Of a stretch of DNA of 64,000 nt, positions 1-8,099 are shown one piece after another. The stretch's first letter is position 1. Every line of letters starts with the position of its first letter. The stretch is from Alcaligenaceae bacterium. GTDB lineage: Bacteria > Pseudomonadota > Gammaproteobacteria > Burkholderiales > Burkholderiaceae_B. The DNA lies in assembly GCA_947484295.1 (NCBI GenBank), contig CANKOW010000002.1, positions 1-64,000 on the forward strand, read 5' to 3'. The position numbers and the translations under genes were made by a program. Below the pieces are notes generated by a model. The model worked only from the letters and a program-made list of their open reading frames with translations. It had not been told where the DNA came from and searched no databases.

Positions 1-986
1 ACCGCAAAGCCATGGTTTTGCGCGGTGATGAATACCCGGCCTGAGGCCAGATCTTGCACCGGATGATTAGAGCCATGATGACCCGTTTTCATCTTGACGG
101 TCTTGGCGCCAACGGCCAAACCCATAATCTGGTGACCCAAGCAGATACCGAAAGTGGGCAATTTACGCTCGAGAAACACTTTTGTTGCGGCAATCGCATA
201 ATCGCAGGGGTCTGGGTCACCGGGCCCGTTGGATAAAAATACGCCATCGGGCTTGAGCTTGAAGACTTCATCAGCGGTGGTTTGTGCCGGCACAACGGTG
301 ATACGGCAACCACGCTCGGCCATTAAGCGCAGAATATTGGACTTGACGCCAAAATCGTAGGCCACCACGTGAGGCAATTGGCTGTTGTTTTGGCCAAAAC
401 CCGTCTCGAGTTGCCAGGTGGTTTCTGTCCAGTTCGCGTGCTTGGTGGCGGACACGACTTTGGCCAAATCCTGACCCGACATCCCCGGAAACTTTGCCGC
501 AAGCGTCAAGGCCTGCTCAGCGTCATCACCCACCAAGATGCAGCCACCCTGCGCACCACCTTCTCGCAAAATACGGGTGAGCTTGCGCGTGTCGATTTCG
601 GCAATGGCGACAATGCCTTGCGCTTTTAGGTAATCAGGCAACGACTGGGTAGACCGAAAGTTGGACAATTGCTCGGGGCAATTACGCACAATCAAACCGG
701 CGGCGTGTATCTTTGTGGATTCGACGTCTTCGAGGTTGACCCCAGTGTTACCAATATGCGGATACGTTAAGGTCACGATTTGGCCGCTATAGCTAGGATC
801 TGTCAAAATTTCTTGGTAGCCTGTCATGGCCGTGTTGAATACGACCTCGGCGATAGTTTGGCCGTCAGCCCCGATCGAAACGCCTTTAAAGACGGTTCCG
901 TCGGCGAGCGCTAAAATTGCAACAGCACGCTTTGACTGGGGGGCGTTTTGCTTGGCGCGTAGTTCATCAAATATATTCGACAGCAC
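1..986 (-). CDS. carA: Carbamoyl-phosphate synthase small subunit (partial, 3' end outside window)
   Basis: This is the glutaminase subunit that feeds ammonia to CarB for carbamoyl phosphate in arginine and pyrimidine synthesis, in the cytoplasm. The reading frame opens with GTG at 986 (in-frame stop TAA at 1010-1008) and stays open for 328 codons to the window edge. The N-terminal CarA domain contains G-T-V-F-K-G. The class I amidotransferase nucleophile elbow F-G-I-C-L-G-H-Q lies near position 150, and Q-N-H-G-F-A at the very edge is also typical of CarA. About 50 C-terminal residues are missing. The nearest ATG (967) is in another frame, so GTG is preferred. The gene is divergent from tal, with 50 bp between them. 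Confidence 0.95.
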   Translation of the reverse strand, partial: MLSNIFDELRAKQNAPQSKRAVAILALADGTVFKGVSIGADGQTIAEVVFNTAMTGYQEILTDPSYSGQIVTLTYPHIGNTGVNLEDVESTKIHAAGLIVRNCPEQLSNFRSTQSLPDYLKAQGIVAIAEIDTRKLTRILREGGAQGGCILVGDDAEQALTLAAKFPGMSGQDLAKVVSATKHANWTETTWQLETGFGQNNSQLPHVVAYDFGVKSNILRLMAERGCRITVVPAQTTADEVFKLKPDGVFLSNGPGDPDPCDYAIAATKVFLERKLPTFGICLGHQIMGLAVGAKTVKMKTGHHGSNHPVQDLASGRVFITAQNHGFA

Positions 987-1036
987 AATCAACCCCAGCG
1001 TTAAAAATTAGTAAGCAAACCTTGGAAGTATAACTG

Positions 1037-1990
1037 ATGGCCAGCCTTCTCGACTCACTTCGCACCCAAACCACCGTTGTTGCCGATACAGGCGACTTTG
1101 AAAGCATGCGGCGCTATCTACCCACCGATGCGACAACCAACCCCTCGTTGATACTCAAAGCGGTCCAGCAAGAGGCCTATCGGCCCATGCTCGAGCGATG
1201 CGTCAAAGCCAACCCCAAGGCTTCAACCAGCGATCTGGTTGACCAGCTTCTCGTCTCTTTTGGGAAAGAAATCCTTAATATCGTACCTGGTCGTGTTTCA
1301 ACCGAGGTGGATGCGCGCCTGTCTTTTGACACGGTTGCCACCATTGCACGCGCCCGGCAGTTGATTGCTCTGTATCAAGCCGTCGGCTTTGGGCGCGACC
1401 GTATCTTGATTAAAATTGCCGCCACCTATGAAGGCATACAAGCCGCGCGCGTGCTAGAGGCCGAAGGCATTCACTGCAATCTGACATTACTGTTCTCTTT
1501 GGTGCAAGCTGTTGAGTGTGCGGATGCACGGGTGCAGTTAATTTCACCCTTTGTGGGCCGCATCTACGACTGGCACAAAAAACAGCAAGGCAGTGCCTGG
1601 AACGAAGCCGCCAGCAGTGGTGTCAACGACCCGGGCGTACTGTCAGTCTCAAAAATCTATAGTTATTACAAAAATCTGGGGATTGCCACTGAAATCATGG
1701 GTGCTAGCTTTAGAAACACAGGGCAGATTTTGGCACTTGCTGGCTGTGATTTATTGACCATTAGCCCCGACCTGTTGGCGAGCCTCAGTGACACCCAAGG
1801 TGAGGTCAGCCCCTGCCTCACAGCCACCTACGCAAAAGCCAACGCGGTCGAACGCTTACCTTCGGGCGAGCAGGCATTTCGCTTTTTGCTCAACGAAGAT
1901 GCGATGGCAAGCGAGAAATTATCTGAAGGGATTCGAGCGTTTGTCGCTGACGCGCGCAAACTTGATGTGTTGATCGAAGCTCAGCGCTAA
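1037..1990 (+). CDS. tal: Transaldolase
   Basis: Transaldolase moves a dihydroxyacetone unit between sugar phosphates in the non-oxidative pentose phosphate pathway. At 317 residues it has the length of the TalB class. Visible active-site elements are D17 in V-V-A-D-T-G-D-F, the T-N-P-S-L motif at 34-38, the Schiff-base lysine K126 in [11 protein letters not shown], and N-L-T-L-L-F near 148. The ATG start follows a weak ribosome site (T-G-G-A-A-G). It is tail-to-tail with the ABC permease gene, with 3 bp between the stops, and is probably monocistronic. Confidence 0.96.
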   Translation: MASLLDSLRTQTTVVADTGDFESMRRYLPTDATTNPSLILKAVQQEAYRPMLERCVKANPKASTSDLVDQLLVSFGKEILNIVPGRVSTEVDARLSFDTVATIARARQLIALYQAVGFGRDRILIKIAATYEGIQAARVLEAEGIHCNLTLLFSLVQAVECADARVQLISPFVGRIYDWHKKQQGSAWNEAASSGVNDPGVLSVSKIYSYYKNLGIATEIMGASFRNTGQILALAGCDLLTISPDLLASLSDTQGEVSPCLTATYAKANAVERLPSGEQAFRFLLNEDAMASEKLSEGIRAFVADARKLDVLIEAQR

Positions 1991-1993
1991 ACA

Positions 1994-2791
1994 TCACAGC
2001 TTTTCAGTTTCGCCCGACTTAGGTTGCCAACGCATTAGGCGCTTTTCGATGATACCGACGAGCGAATCTAAAACCAGTGCACAAGCAGTCAAGACAAAAA
2101 TACCAGCAATAACCGTATTCACATCCAGCGTACCTTCAGCTTGCAAAATCAGATAACCGACCCCAGCAGCCGAGCCTAAATACTCGCCCACCACGGCGCC
2201 CACAAACGCCAAACCAACCGAGGTGTGCAAGCTTGAAAAGACCCAGCTTGTCGCACTGGGTAAGTACACTTGCCGCAGCAACTGTTTGCGATCAGCACCC
2301 AGCATGCGCGCGTTATCGAGCAAGGTTGGGCTCACTTCACGTACGCCCTGATAAACGTTAAAGAACACGATAAAAAACACGAGCGTGACCGCCAGCGCAA
2401 CTTTTGACCAAATCCCCAAACCAAACCACATGGCAAAAATCGGCGCCAAAATGACCCGAGGCATTGAGTTCAATGCTTTGATGTAGGGATCAAGAATATT
2501 GCTGGCCATAGGCGAGAGCCCCAACCACAACCCCATACCAAGCCCAGTGGTCGTGCCAATAAAGAACGCCAACACCGTTTCAGTTAAGGTAATGCCTAAG
2601 TGTGAGTAGATATCGCCGTTCGCGACAAACCAGTCCCAAATCCTTCCGGCCACGCCAAGAGGCTTACCAAAAAAGAAGGCAATTTTTGGATCGGCAGAGG
2701 CGAGTTGCCAACCACCAAGCACCACAATCAGAATACCGACTTGCCACACACGCAACGATAACTTCGAGGTGGGTTTTAAAAAATTCAACAT
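1994..2791 (-). CDS. ABC transporter permease, NitT/TauT (SsuC-like) family
   Basis: This is the membrane subunit of a nitrate/sulfonate/taurine-type importer, 265 residues with about six hydrophobic segments. The cytoplasmic EAA-type loop that docks with the ATPase is recognisable around 150-180 (N-A-R-M-L-G-A-D-R-K-Q-L-L-R-Q-V). The start lies 1 bp after the stop of the ATPase gene, so the two are translationally coupled. The substrate cannot be assigned, because no sulfonate monooxygenase or thiamine gene lies nearby. Confidence 0.9.
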   Translation of the reverse strand: MLNFLKPTSKLSLRVWQVGILIVVLGGWQLASADPKIAFFFGKPLGVAGRIWDWFVANGDIYSHLGITLTETVLAFFIGTTTGLGMGLWLGLSPMASNILDPYIKALNSMPRVILAPIFAMWFGLGIWSKVALAVTLVFFIVFFNVYQGVREVSPTLLDNARMLGADRKQLLRQVYLPSATSWVFSSLHTSVGLAFVGAVVGEYLGSAAGVGYLILQAEGTLDVNTVIAGIFVLTACALVLDSLVGIIEKRLMRWQPKSGETEKL

Positions 2792-2792
2792 A

Positions 2793-3647
2793 TCAAGCTC
2801 GCTTTTGCTGGGCGTAGCCCTTCAGGACTTCATCGCGCAACACTGCCCAGATCGCACCGTGCAGTTCAATAAACCGCGGTTGCATACGCACCTCTGCGAC
2901 ATCACGCGGGCGCGGCAAGTCGATCACAAACTCACCGATCGGATGCGTACCAGGCCCTGCAGACAACACCACGACACGATCGCTCATCGCAATCGCCTCA
3001 TCTAAGTCGTGCGTGATAAACAGCACAGCTTTGCGCTTGGCCATCCATAACTCAAGCACTTCGTTTTCCATGAGCTGACGGGTTTGAATATCAAGCGCTG
3101 AGAACGGCTCATCCATCAGGATCAGATCGGGGTCGCGAATCAGGGTCTGCGCGAGCATCGTGCGCTTGCGCATACCGCCTGACATTTGATGCGGGTAGCG
3201 ATCTTCAAAACCGCTCAGACCAACACGCTTCATCCATTCGCGACCCTGCTCACAGGCTTGCGCACGTTCAACGCCGGCAAACTCAAGACCTGCCACCACG
3301 TTATCCAGCGCGCAGCGCCAGGGCAGTAAGGCCTCACCTTGAAACATATAACCCGAGCGCTTATTGACTCCGGTGACGGTCTCACCGAACGACTCAACCA
3401 CACCGCTGGAGGGTGCAAGCAAACCTGCTGCAATATTCAACAAGGTCGATTTTCCACAACCAGTCGGGCCGACAACCGACACAAACTCGCCGGGCGCAAC
3501 TGAGAGCGTACTGTTGGCCACCGCCGTATAGCGTTGACTCGGATCATCGCGCGACAAAAACGTACAGGTGATATCTTTTAACAAAAGTGCCGGTGTTTGT
3601 GCCTGCGACTGACCCGTGACTGCGACTGCTTCAGTGGATACCATCAA
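2793..3647 (-). CDS. ABC transporter ATPase, NitT/TauT (SsuB-like) family
   Basis: This 284-residue ATPase powers the adjacent importer. Visible motifs are Walker A G-P-T-G-C-G-K-S-T (60-68), the Q-loop Q103, signature M-S-G-G-M (155-159), Walker B L-I-L-M-D-E (175-180) and an H-loop F-I-T-H-D. An N-terminal tail of about 20 residues precedes the fold. ATG-ATG at the start leaves one residue of ambiguity. It lies between the binding-protein gene (94-bp gap with a hairpin) and the permease gene (1 bp). Confidence 0.93.
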   Translation of the reverse strand: MMVSTEAVAVTGQSQAQTPALLLKDITCTFLSRDDPSQRYTAVANSTLSVAPGEFVSVVGPTGCGKSTLLNIAAGLLAPSSGVVESFGETVTGVNKRSGYMFQGEALLPWRCALDNVVAGLEFAGVERAQACEQGREWMKRVGLSGFEDRYPHQMSGGMRKRTMLAQTLIRDPDLILMDEPFSALDIQTRQLMENEVLELWMAKRKAVLFITHDLDEAIAMSDRVVVLSAGPGTHPIGEFVIDLPRPRDVAEVRMQPRFIELHGAIWAVLRDEVLKGYAQQKRA

Positions 3648-3691
3648 CCATACTCAATTTAAGCTTTAGTTTCAAAAGATCTATTTTGTTG

Positions 3692-3729
3692 ACGCATGCA
3701 CCGAAACGTTGACGCCTAGGTGCATGCGT
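3692..3729 (-). other. Intercistronic hairpin between binding-protein and ATPase genes
   Basis: A perfect 11-bp inverted repeat (3692-3702 and 3719-3729) with a 16-nt loop sits just after the binding-protein stop and before the ATPase gene. No T-run follows on the minus strand, so it is more likely an mRNA-stabilising or partial attenuation structure than a full terminator. Such structures are common after binding-protein genes, which are usually expressed above their ATPases. Confidence 0.55.
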
Positions 3730-3741
3730 TCACGCCACAGT

Positions 3742-4788
3742 TTAGACCTTCACTTCAGGGTATTTTTCATTCGCGCGGCGTGTGAAATCATTGGTCCAGG
3801 TTTTAACTAGATCAATTTTGGCATTGCGGATATCTACATTGTAAGCAGCCAGCGCTCGCAAGGCGGTCGGCGGCCCGTCTTCTGGGATCATGCCGTCAGG
3901 CGAAATCGCCTCAAAACATTTTTCAACAGCCTTGGTGTAAATCTCTGGCTTGCCTTGCAAATAGCTAGCGGGTACTGCCTTTGTGACCCCTGCAGGGCCT
4001 GCTTTCATAATCCACTTATCGGCGCGCACAATCGCATTGGCCAACGCTTGCACGGTTCTTGGGTTTGCGTCGATATACGCTTGCGGGAGATACAGGCTAC
4101 CGGCAGGCATGTTGCCACCAAAAATATCTTGTGTATCTTTTAGGCGACGGGTGTCAACAATCGTCAGGATCTCATTCGCTTCTTCGAGCGTGGTAATCAC
4201 AGGATCAATATTTGCCAGCGCATCAATCTGACCTTCGCGAATTGCCGAGATCGCACCAGCACCTGTGCCCACACCAATGAAAGAGACATCAGTCGGCTTC
4301 AAGCCGTGTTTGGATAAATAAAAGCTCGCAATCATGCTGGTCGACGAGCCAGGTGCTGTCACTCCAATTTTTTTACCACGCAGATCGGCTGCCGTCTTGA
4401 AGTTTGGTAGCGTCTTTTTCGAAACGCCCAGCGTAATCATGGGGCAACGACCCTGCAAGACGATGCAACGAAAAAACTGACCCTTGGATTGCAAATTGAT
4501 CGTGTGCTCGTAGGCGCCCGACACCACGTCAGCGCTCCCGCCGACCACTGCCTGCAAAGATTTTGAGCCACCAGCAAAATCCGAAATTTTTATGTCGAGG
4601 CCCTCGTCTTTAAAAAAGCCCAACTGCTCGGCGATCGTGAGAGCTTGGTAATAGGTACCCACCTTACCACCCACTGCGATATGCACACTGGCTTTTTCAA
4701 GTTTTTGGGCAAGCACCAAAGACGGCGCAGCCGATAAAAGGCCGGCTGTACCGGCGAACTGAAGCAACTGACGGCGTGAAATCGACAT
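3742..4788 (-). CDS. ABC transporter periplasmic substrate-binding protein, NMT1/SsuA-like
   Basis: This periplasmic receptor belongs to the importer encoded by the next two genes and is 348 residues from the chosen start. An in-frame ATG at 4821 exists. The ATG at 4788 is preferred because it follows G-A-G-A-G-A at good spacing and puts the signal at the N-terminus: S-R-R-Q-L-L-Q, a twin-arginine motif, then a hydrophobic stretch ending near V-L-A-Q. The mature part has NMT1-like features, namely A-E-Q-L-G-F-F-K-D-E-G-L-D, a G-G-S-K-S-L-Q-A-V-V-G-G-S-A-D-V segment and L-R-G-K-K-I-G-V. Tat export of such receptors is known but not universal. The ligand is unknown. Confidence 0.88.
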   Translation of the reverse strand: MSISRRQLLQFAGTAGLLSAAPSLVLAQKLEKASVHIAVGGKVGTYYQALTIAEQLGFFKDEGLDIKISDFAGGSKSLQAVVGGSADVVSGAYEHTINLQSKGQFFRCIVLQGRCPMITLGVSKKTLPNFKTAADLRGKKIGVTAPGSSTSMIASFYLSKHGLKPTDVSFIGVGTGAGAISAIREGQIDALANIDPVITTLEEANEILTIVDTRRLKDTQDIFGGNMPAGSLYLPQAYIDANPRTVQALANAIVRADKWIMKAGPAGVTKAVPASYLQGKPEIYTKAVEKCFEAISPDGMIPEDGPPTALRALAAYNVDIRNAKIDLVKTWTNDFTRRANEKYPEVKV

Positions 4789-4910
4789 GAGTGTCTCTCG
4801 TAAGAATTTTTGATAATCCATTTAAGCACAGAGCTGATCGGGCGCGCTACGGAGTTTACCCGTAACCGATTCAGGTTTCAGTCGAGAACTGGGCGATGAG
4901 CCCACGTACA

Positions 4911-4930
4911 AAACGAACCCCTTAGGGGCT
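4911..4930 (-). terminator. Possible terminator downstream of recR
   Basis: On the minus strand, after recR, a short hairpin (stem C-C-C-C/G-G-G-G at 4918-4928, 3-nt loop) is followed by a T-rich stretch (T-T-C-G-T-T-T-T). It would end recR-side transcription before the ABC transporter genes. The stem is short, so the call is tentative. Confidence 0.4.
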
Positions 4931-4953
4931 TTCTGCCTGCGAGTCGGCAAGGG

Positions 4954-4974
4954 CCTCAGTGCGCCTTGCTGAGG
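4954..4974 (-). other. Hairpin just downstream of recR
   Basis: A 6-bp stem (C-C-T-C-A-G at 4954-4959 with C-T-G-A-G-G at 4969-4974) and a 9-nt loop lie 10 bp beyond the recR stop. There is no T-run. It may act together with the hairpin at 4911-4930 at the end of the dnaX-ybaB-recR transcript. Confidence 0.35.
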
Positions 4975-4983
4975 TCAGATAAC

Positions 4984-5589
4984 TTAAGTGGGCTTGCGCT
5001 CAAGTAGCGCCCACGCAACGGTGCCAGCATCAACGTACTCAATTTCACTGCCTGCGGGCACGCCACGGGCGAGCCTTGTGACTTTGATGCCTTTGACGCG
5101 TAAAGCTTCGCCAAGGTAGTGCGCCGTGGTTTCACCTTCTGCGGTGAAATTAGTCGCCAAGATCACCTCTTGCACGACCCCATTGGTTGCGCGCTCAAGG
5201 ACTCGGTCGAAGTCGAGTTCGTCTGGCCCCCTACCCTCAAGCGGCGCCAGGCTGCCCATCAAAACGTAATACAAACCCTGATAACCACGAGTGGCTTCAA
5301 TCGAATTTTGATCTGCTGGCGTTTCAACGATACACAGCAGGCTCGCATCGCGCTTAGTGTGATCGCAGGTCGCGCATACTGACGTTTCTGTGAATCCATT
5401 GCACAATTGACAGTGTTGTAAGCGTTGCACTGCGTCAGTGAGCGCTTGGCCAAGTTGCTGCGCCGCTTTTAAGTCGTGCTGCAATAAATGATAGGCCATG
5501 CGACGCGCAGTACGCTCACCCACACCAGGTAAGCGGCGCAAGGCCTCGACTAAGGCTAAGAGCGGCTGTGGTTCAGAAGACGAACTCAT
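4984..5589 (-). CDS. recR: Recombination protein RecR
   Basis: RecR forms a DNA clamp with RecO/RecF and helps load RecA at gaps. It is 201 residues, the normal length. Visible in order are a helix-hairpin-helix ([11 protein letters not shown], 20-30), a C4 zinc finger (C60, C63, C72, C75) and a Toprim domain starting L-C-I-V-E-T-P-A-D. The ATG overlaps the ybaB stop by one base (T-A-A-T-G), so it is coupled to ybaB in the conserved dnaX-ybaB-recR order. Confidence 0.97.
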   Translation of the reverse strand: MSSSSEPQPLLALVEALRRLPGVGERTARRMAYHLLQHDLKAAQQLGQALTDAVQRLQHCQLCNGFTETSVCATCDHTKRDASLLCIVETPADQNSIEATRGYQGLYYVLMGSLAPLEGRGPDELDFDRVLERATNGVVQEVILATNFTAEGETTAHYLGEALRVKGIKVTRLARGVPAGSEIEYVDAGTVAWALLERKPT

Positions 5590-5915
5590 TAGAAGGGTAG
5601 CTTCATTCCTGGGGGCAACGGCATACCGGCAGTGACGCCAGCCATTTTTTCTGAAGAGGTCGACTCAGCTTTACGCAAGGCGTCATTGAACGCAGCCGCC
5701 ACCAAGTCTTCGAGCATATCTTTATCATCGGCTAGCAAGCTCGGATCAATCGTGACCCGCTTGACGTCATGGCGGCATGTCATTGTGACTTTAACGAGGT
5801 TACCGCCCGCAGCGCCTTCAACCAAAATTTCGGCCAAAGCGTCTTGCGCCTTTTTCATATTTTCTTGCATCTGTTGCGCCTGGCGCATCAACCCTGCAAT
5901 CTGTCCTTTCATCAT
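5589..5915 (-). CDS. ybaB: YbaB/EbfC family nucleoid-associated protein
   Basis: This small DNA-binding dimer is 108 residues from the first of two tandem ATGs (107 from the second). The family signature is present: [12 protein letters not shown] near the N-terminus, a helical arm, then a beta-sheet core with V-K-R-V-T-I-D-P and a C-terminal M-P-L-P-P-G-M. The family coats DNA and is almost always encoded next to recR. Its exact role here is not shown by the sequence. Confidence 0.94.
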   Translation of the reverse strand: MMKGQIAGLMRQAQQMQENMKKAQDALAEILVEGAAGGNLVKVTMTCRHDVKRVTIDPSLLADDKDMLEDLVAAAFNDALRKAESTSSEKMAGVTAGMPLPPGMKLPF

Positions 5916-5997
5916 AGTGAGATATCCTGAAATAATTAATTAAATTAGAAAAATCGTATTTGAAATTCAACTCAGCATGTCATGCGCTGCGAAAAGC

Positions 5998-7902
5998 TTA
6001 AAGCGCTGCATGGCCCGGGCGAATCGAACCAGGCACAACGTGGGCACCAAAATCTTTCACGAGCGCCTGCACAAAGGGATCGCTTGTGACCGAGCGCTCT
6101 GCCGCCTGCTGACGTGCGGCTTGCGCGGCCAGATCGACGGCGTGCGCCGACTGCCCTTGCGCGGCCCCGATCTCAAAATGCACCTGCACCACAAAGCCAA
6201 AGTATTCAGTTAACACGGCACGCAACCTATCAGCATGCGCGCCGACGGCTAACGCCTTTGAGGCCACCCGCAAAGTGATCGCACGCCCAGAAACGGCCAC
6301 CCATTCGGATTGCCGAGCCAACTGTGCGGCCATACCAGACAGTGGTAGTTTGGCTGAAAACGCGGCCCAAGGTTCTGGCAAAATAATCGTGTCAGACACC
6401 GGAGCGGTCGGCGCCTGAGCAAACTGCGCATCATCGGCTTGATCAAAGACAGGTTCTGAACCGTAATCGATGTCGTTGCCTGAAAAATACTCTGGCTCAT
6501 GCTCTAAATAAGAGGGTTCTGACTCGACGTCTGAATCTTCAGACTGTTGGTTGACTGAAGGCGCCACCGTCGCAACGGCGTTTGGCTGTGAGGTGCTCGG
6601 CTTTGCAGCGCCTGGCTGGGCTGTACCCGCTTGCGAAACGCCTGCTCGCGCCGTAGTGGGTTGAGTTGGGCCTGACCGCATTGCTGGCGTTTCGCTGGGG
6701 GTAGACGTGTTGGTTGGTGTTGTTTGTTTGGTCTGCGCAGCAGCCCCAATTGCGGCGGTTGAAGGCGTGTTTGCAGCCTGAGCAATTGCCGGCGCGGCTT
6801 GCTGTTTCGCACCGCCCGCCGCCCCCGACAGCGACAACATACGCAGGCATGCCATCACAAAGCCAGCGTACTCATCGGGTGCAATCGCTAATTCAGAACG
6901 ACTATGCACTGCCACCGTATAAAACAATTGCACCGCATCGGGCTGCAACGAGCTTGCGAGGCGCTTGATATCAACTGCCAAAGGATCTGCATCGTCAATC
7001 GCTTGCGCAACCCTTTGCACGATCGCCACACGCGATAACAAGATTGCAAGGTCGGCCAGCGCGGCACGATAAGACAAGCCTCGCATCGCGAGCTCGTCAG
7101 CGATTTTAAGGACCGCACTCGCCTCACCCGCCTGCAACGCGTCGAGTAAGCGCACTAAGTGCCGCTGATCAATCGTACCGAGCATGCCACGTACAGATTC
7201 TTCGGTCAGATTACCGGCGCTGTAAGCAATCGCCTGATCAGTAAGAGATAAAGCATCACGCATTGAGCCTGAAGCGGCCTGGCCCAATAAGCGTAAGGCA
7301 GGCACTTCAAACGGGATTTCTTCTGAGCCTAGTACTTGCTCGAGGTGGCCAACAATCGCGTCACCTGGCATCTGCTTCAGATTGAACTGCAAACAACGCG
7401 ATAAGACGGTGACAGGTATTTTTTGTGGGTCGGTCGTTGCCAAAATGAACTTGACATGCGCCGGTGGCTCTTCGAGCGTTTTGAGCATCGCGTTGAAGGC
7501 GTGCCCAGTCAACATGTGCACCTCGTCGATCATGTAGACCTTAAAACGACCGACGCTTGGTGAATAGACAGCTTGCTCAAGCAACTGTGTCATCTCTTCG
7601 ACGCCACGATTTGAGGCGGCATCGAGTTCTAAATAGTCAACAAAGCGGCCTTCATCGATTTGCGTGCACGCCTGACACACCCCGCAGGGCGTGGCGGTAA
7701 TACCAGTTTCGCAATTCAGGGCTTTAGCCAAAATGCGCGACAAGGTTGTTTTACCGACACCACGTGTGCCAGTAAACAACCAGGCATGATGCAAGCGTTG
7801 CGTGGTGAGGGCGTGCGTCAGTGCGCGGACAACGTGATCTTGACCGACCAAAGTGTCAAACGAACGTGGACGCCATTTGCGCGCAAGGACCAGATAAGTC
7901 AT
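5998..7902 (-). CDS. dnaX: DNA polymerase III subunits gamma and tau
   Basis: DnaX is the clamp-loader ATPase and replisome organiser, here 634 residues. Walker A is G-T-R-G-V-G-K-T (45-52). The zinc cysteines are C64, C73, C76 and C79, and D-E-V-H-M-L follows near 125. After the clamp-loader core (to about 365) comes a linker of some 130 residues rich in Ala, Thr, Pro and Gln, then an acidic patch and the conserved tau C-terminal domain that contacts polymerase alpha. I saw no A-rich slippery site at the domain border, so a separate gamma product is unsupported. Upstream is the 4.5S RNA gene and downstream ybaB and recR. Confidence 0.96.
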   Translation of the reverse strand: MTYLVLARKWRPRSFDTLVGQDHVVRALTHALTTQRLHHAWLFTGTRGVGKTTLSRILAKALNCETGITATPCGVCQACTQIDEGRFVDYLELDAASNRGVEEMTQLLEQAVYSPSVGRFKVYMIDEVHMLTGHAFNAMLKTLEEPPAHVKFILATTDPQKIPVTVLSRCLQFNLKQMPGDAIVGHLEQVLGSEEIPFEVPALRLLGQAASGSMRDALSLTDQAIAYSAGNLTEESVRGMLGTIDQRHLVRLLDALQAGEASAVLKIADELAMRGLSYRAALADLAILLSRVAIVQRVAQAIDDADPLAVDIKRLASSLQPDAVQLFYTVAVHSRSELAIAPDEYAGFVMACLRMLSLSGAAGGAKQQAAPAIAQAANTPSTAAIGAAAQTKQTTPTNTSTPSETPAMRSGPTQPTTARAGVSQAGTAQPGAAKPSTSQPNAVATVAPSVNQQSEDSDVESEPSYLEHEPEYFSGNDIDYGSEPVFDQADDAQFAQAPTAPVSDTIILPEPWAAFSAKLPLSGMAAQLARQSEWVAVSGRAITLRVASKALAVGAHADRLRAVLTEYFGFVVQVHFEIGAAQGQSAHAVDLAAQAARQQAAERSVTSDPFVQALVKDFGAHVVPGSIRPGHAAL

Positions 7903-7991
7903 GAAATATGTGGATTACTGATAAAAATTACCAACAAAATCATCGAATCGCTAACAACAGCCACTCATACATCCACTGACAAGGCGAAAGA

Positions 7992-8086
7992 GGCGAGCCT
8001 GACTTCGGCACTGTTTCTGCACGACTATGGCTGCTTCGTTCCCGACCTGACCAGATTTGCCGCCGAACCATGCGAAGGGGCCCGCC
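7992..8086 (-). ncRNA. ffs: 4.5S (SRP) RNA, bacterial small type
   Basis: This is the RNA of the signal recognition particle, which pairs with Ffh to target membrane proteins. On the minus strand the SRP apical core is clear: G-G-T-C-A-G-G-T-C followed by G-A-A-C-G-A-A-G-C-A-G-C-C, close to the E. coli 4.5S domain IV. The two ends (8079-8086 and 7992-7999) form an uninterrupted 8-bp terminal helix with one G-U pair, giving about 95 nt. The gene fills the gap between addA and dnaX, a known location for ffs in betaproteobacteria. The exact ends are inferred from the terminal helix. Confidence 0.9.
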
Positions 8087-8093
8087 AAACTCC

Positions 8094-8099
8094 ATTCTA
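8094..8099 (-). promoter_or_regulatory. Probable -10 element of the 4.5S RNA gene
   Basis: T-A-G-A-A-T on the minus strand (5 of 6 matches to the sigma-70 -10 box) lies 7 bp upstream of the inferred RNA 5' end, the right spacing for initiation there. No good -35 box was found at 16-18 bp. The element overlaps the last codon and stop of the addA-like gene. Confidence 0.5.

Noticed and set aside
2769-3005. Small plus-strand reading frames inside the ABC transporter genes
   Set aside because: They are antisense shadows of clearly conserved genes and have no recognisable products. The same holds for most other short frames in this window.
4822-4983. TPP riboswitch-like pieces (A-C-C-T-G-A and C-T-G-A-G-G) upstream of the ABC binding-protein gene
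   Set aside because: The pieces lack the conserved G-G-A-T-A-A-T and G-C-G-x-A-G-G-G-A segments and helix pairing, and the C-T-G-A-G-G belongs to a hairpin after recR. No thiamine gene is nearby.
5998-7902. Programmed frameshift in dnaX making gamma
   Set aside because: The only run of six A in the coding strand is in the ATPase domain (near residue 160), not at the domain border, and no slippery A-A-A-A-A-A-G with hairpin was seen.
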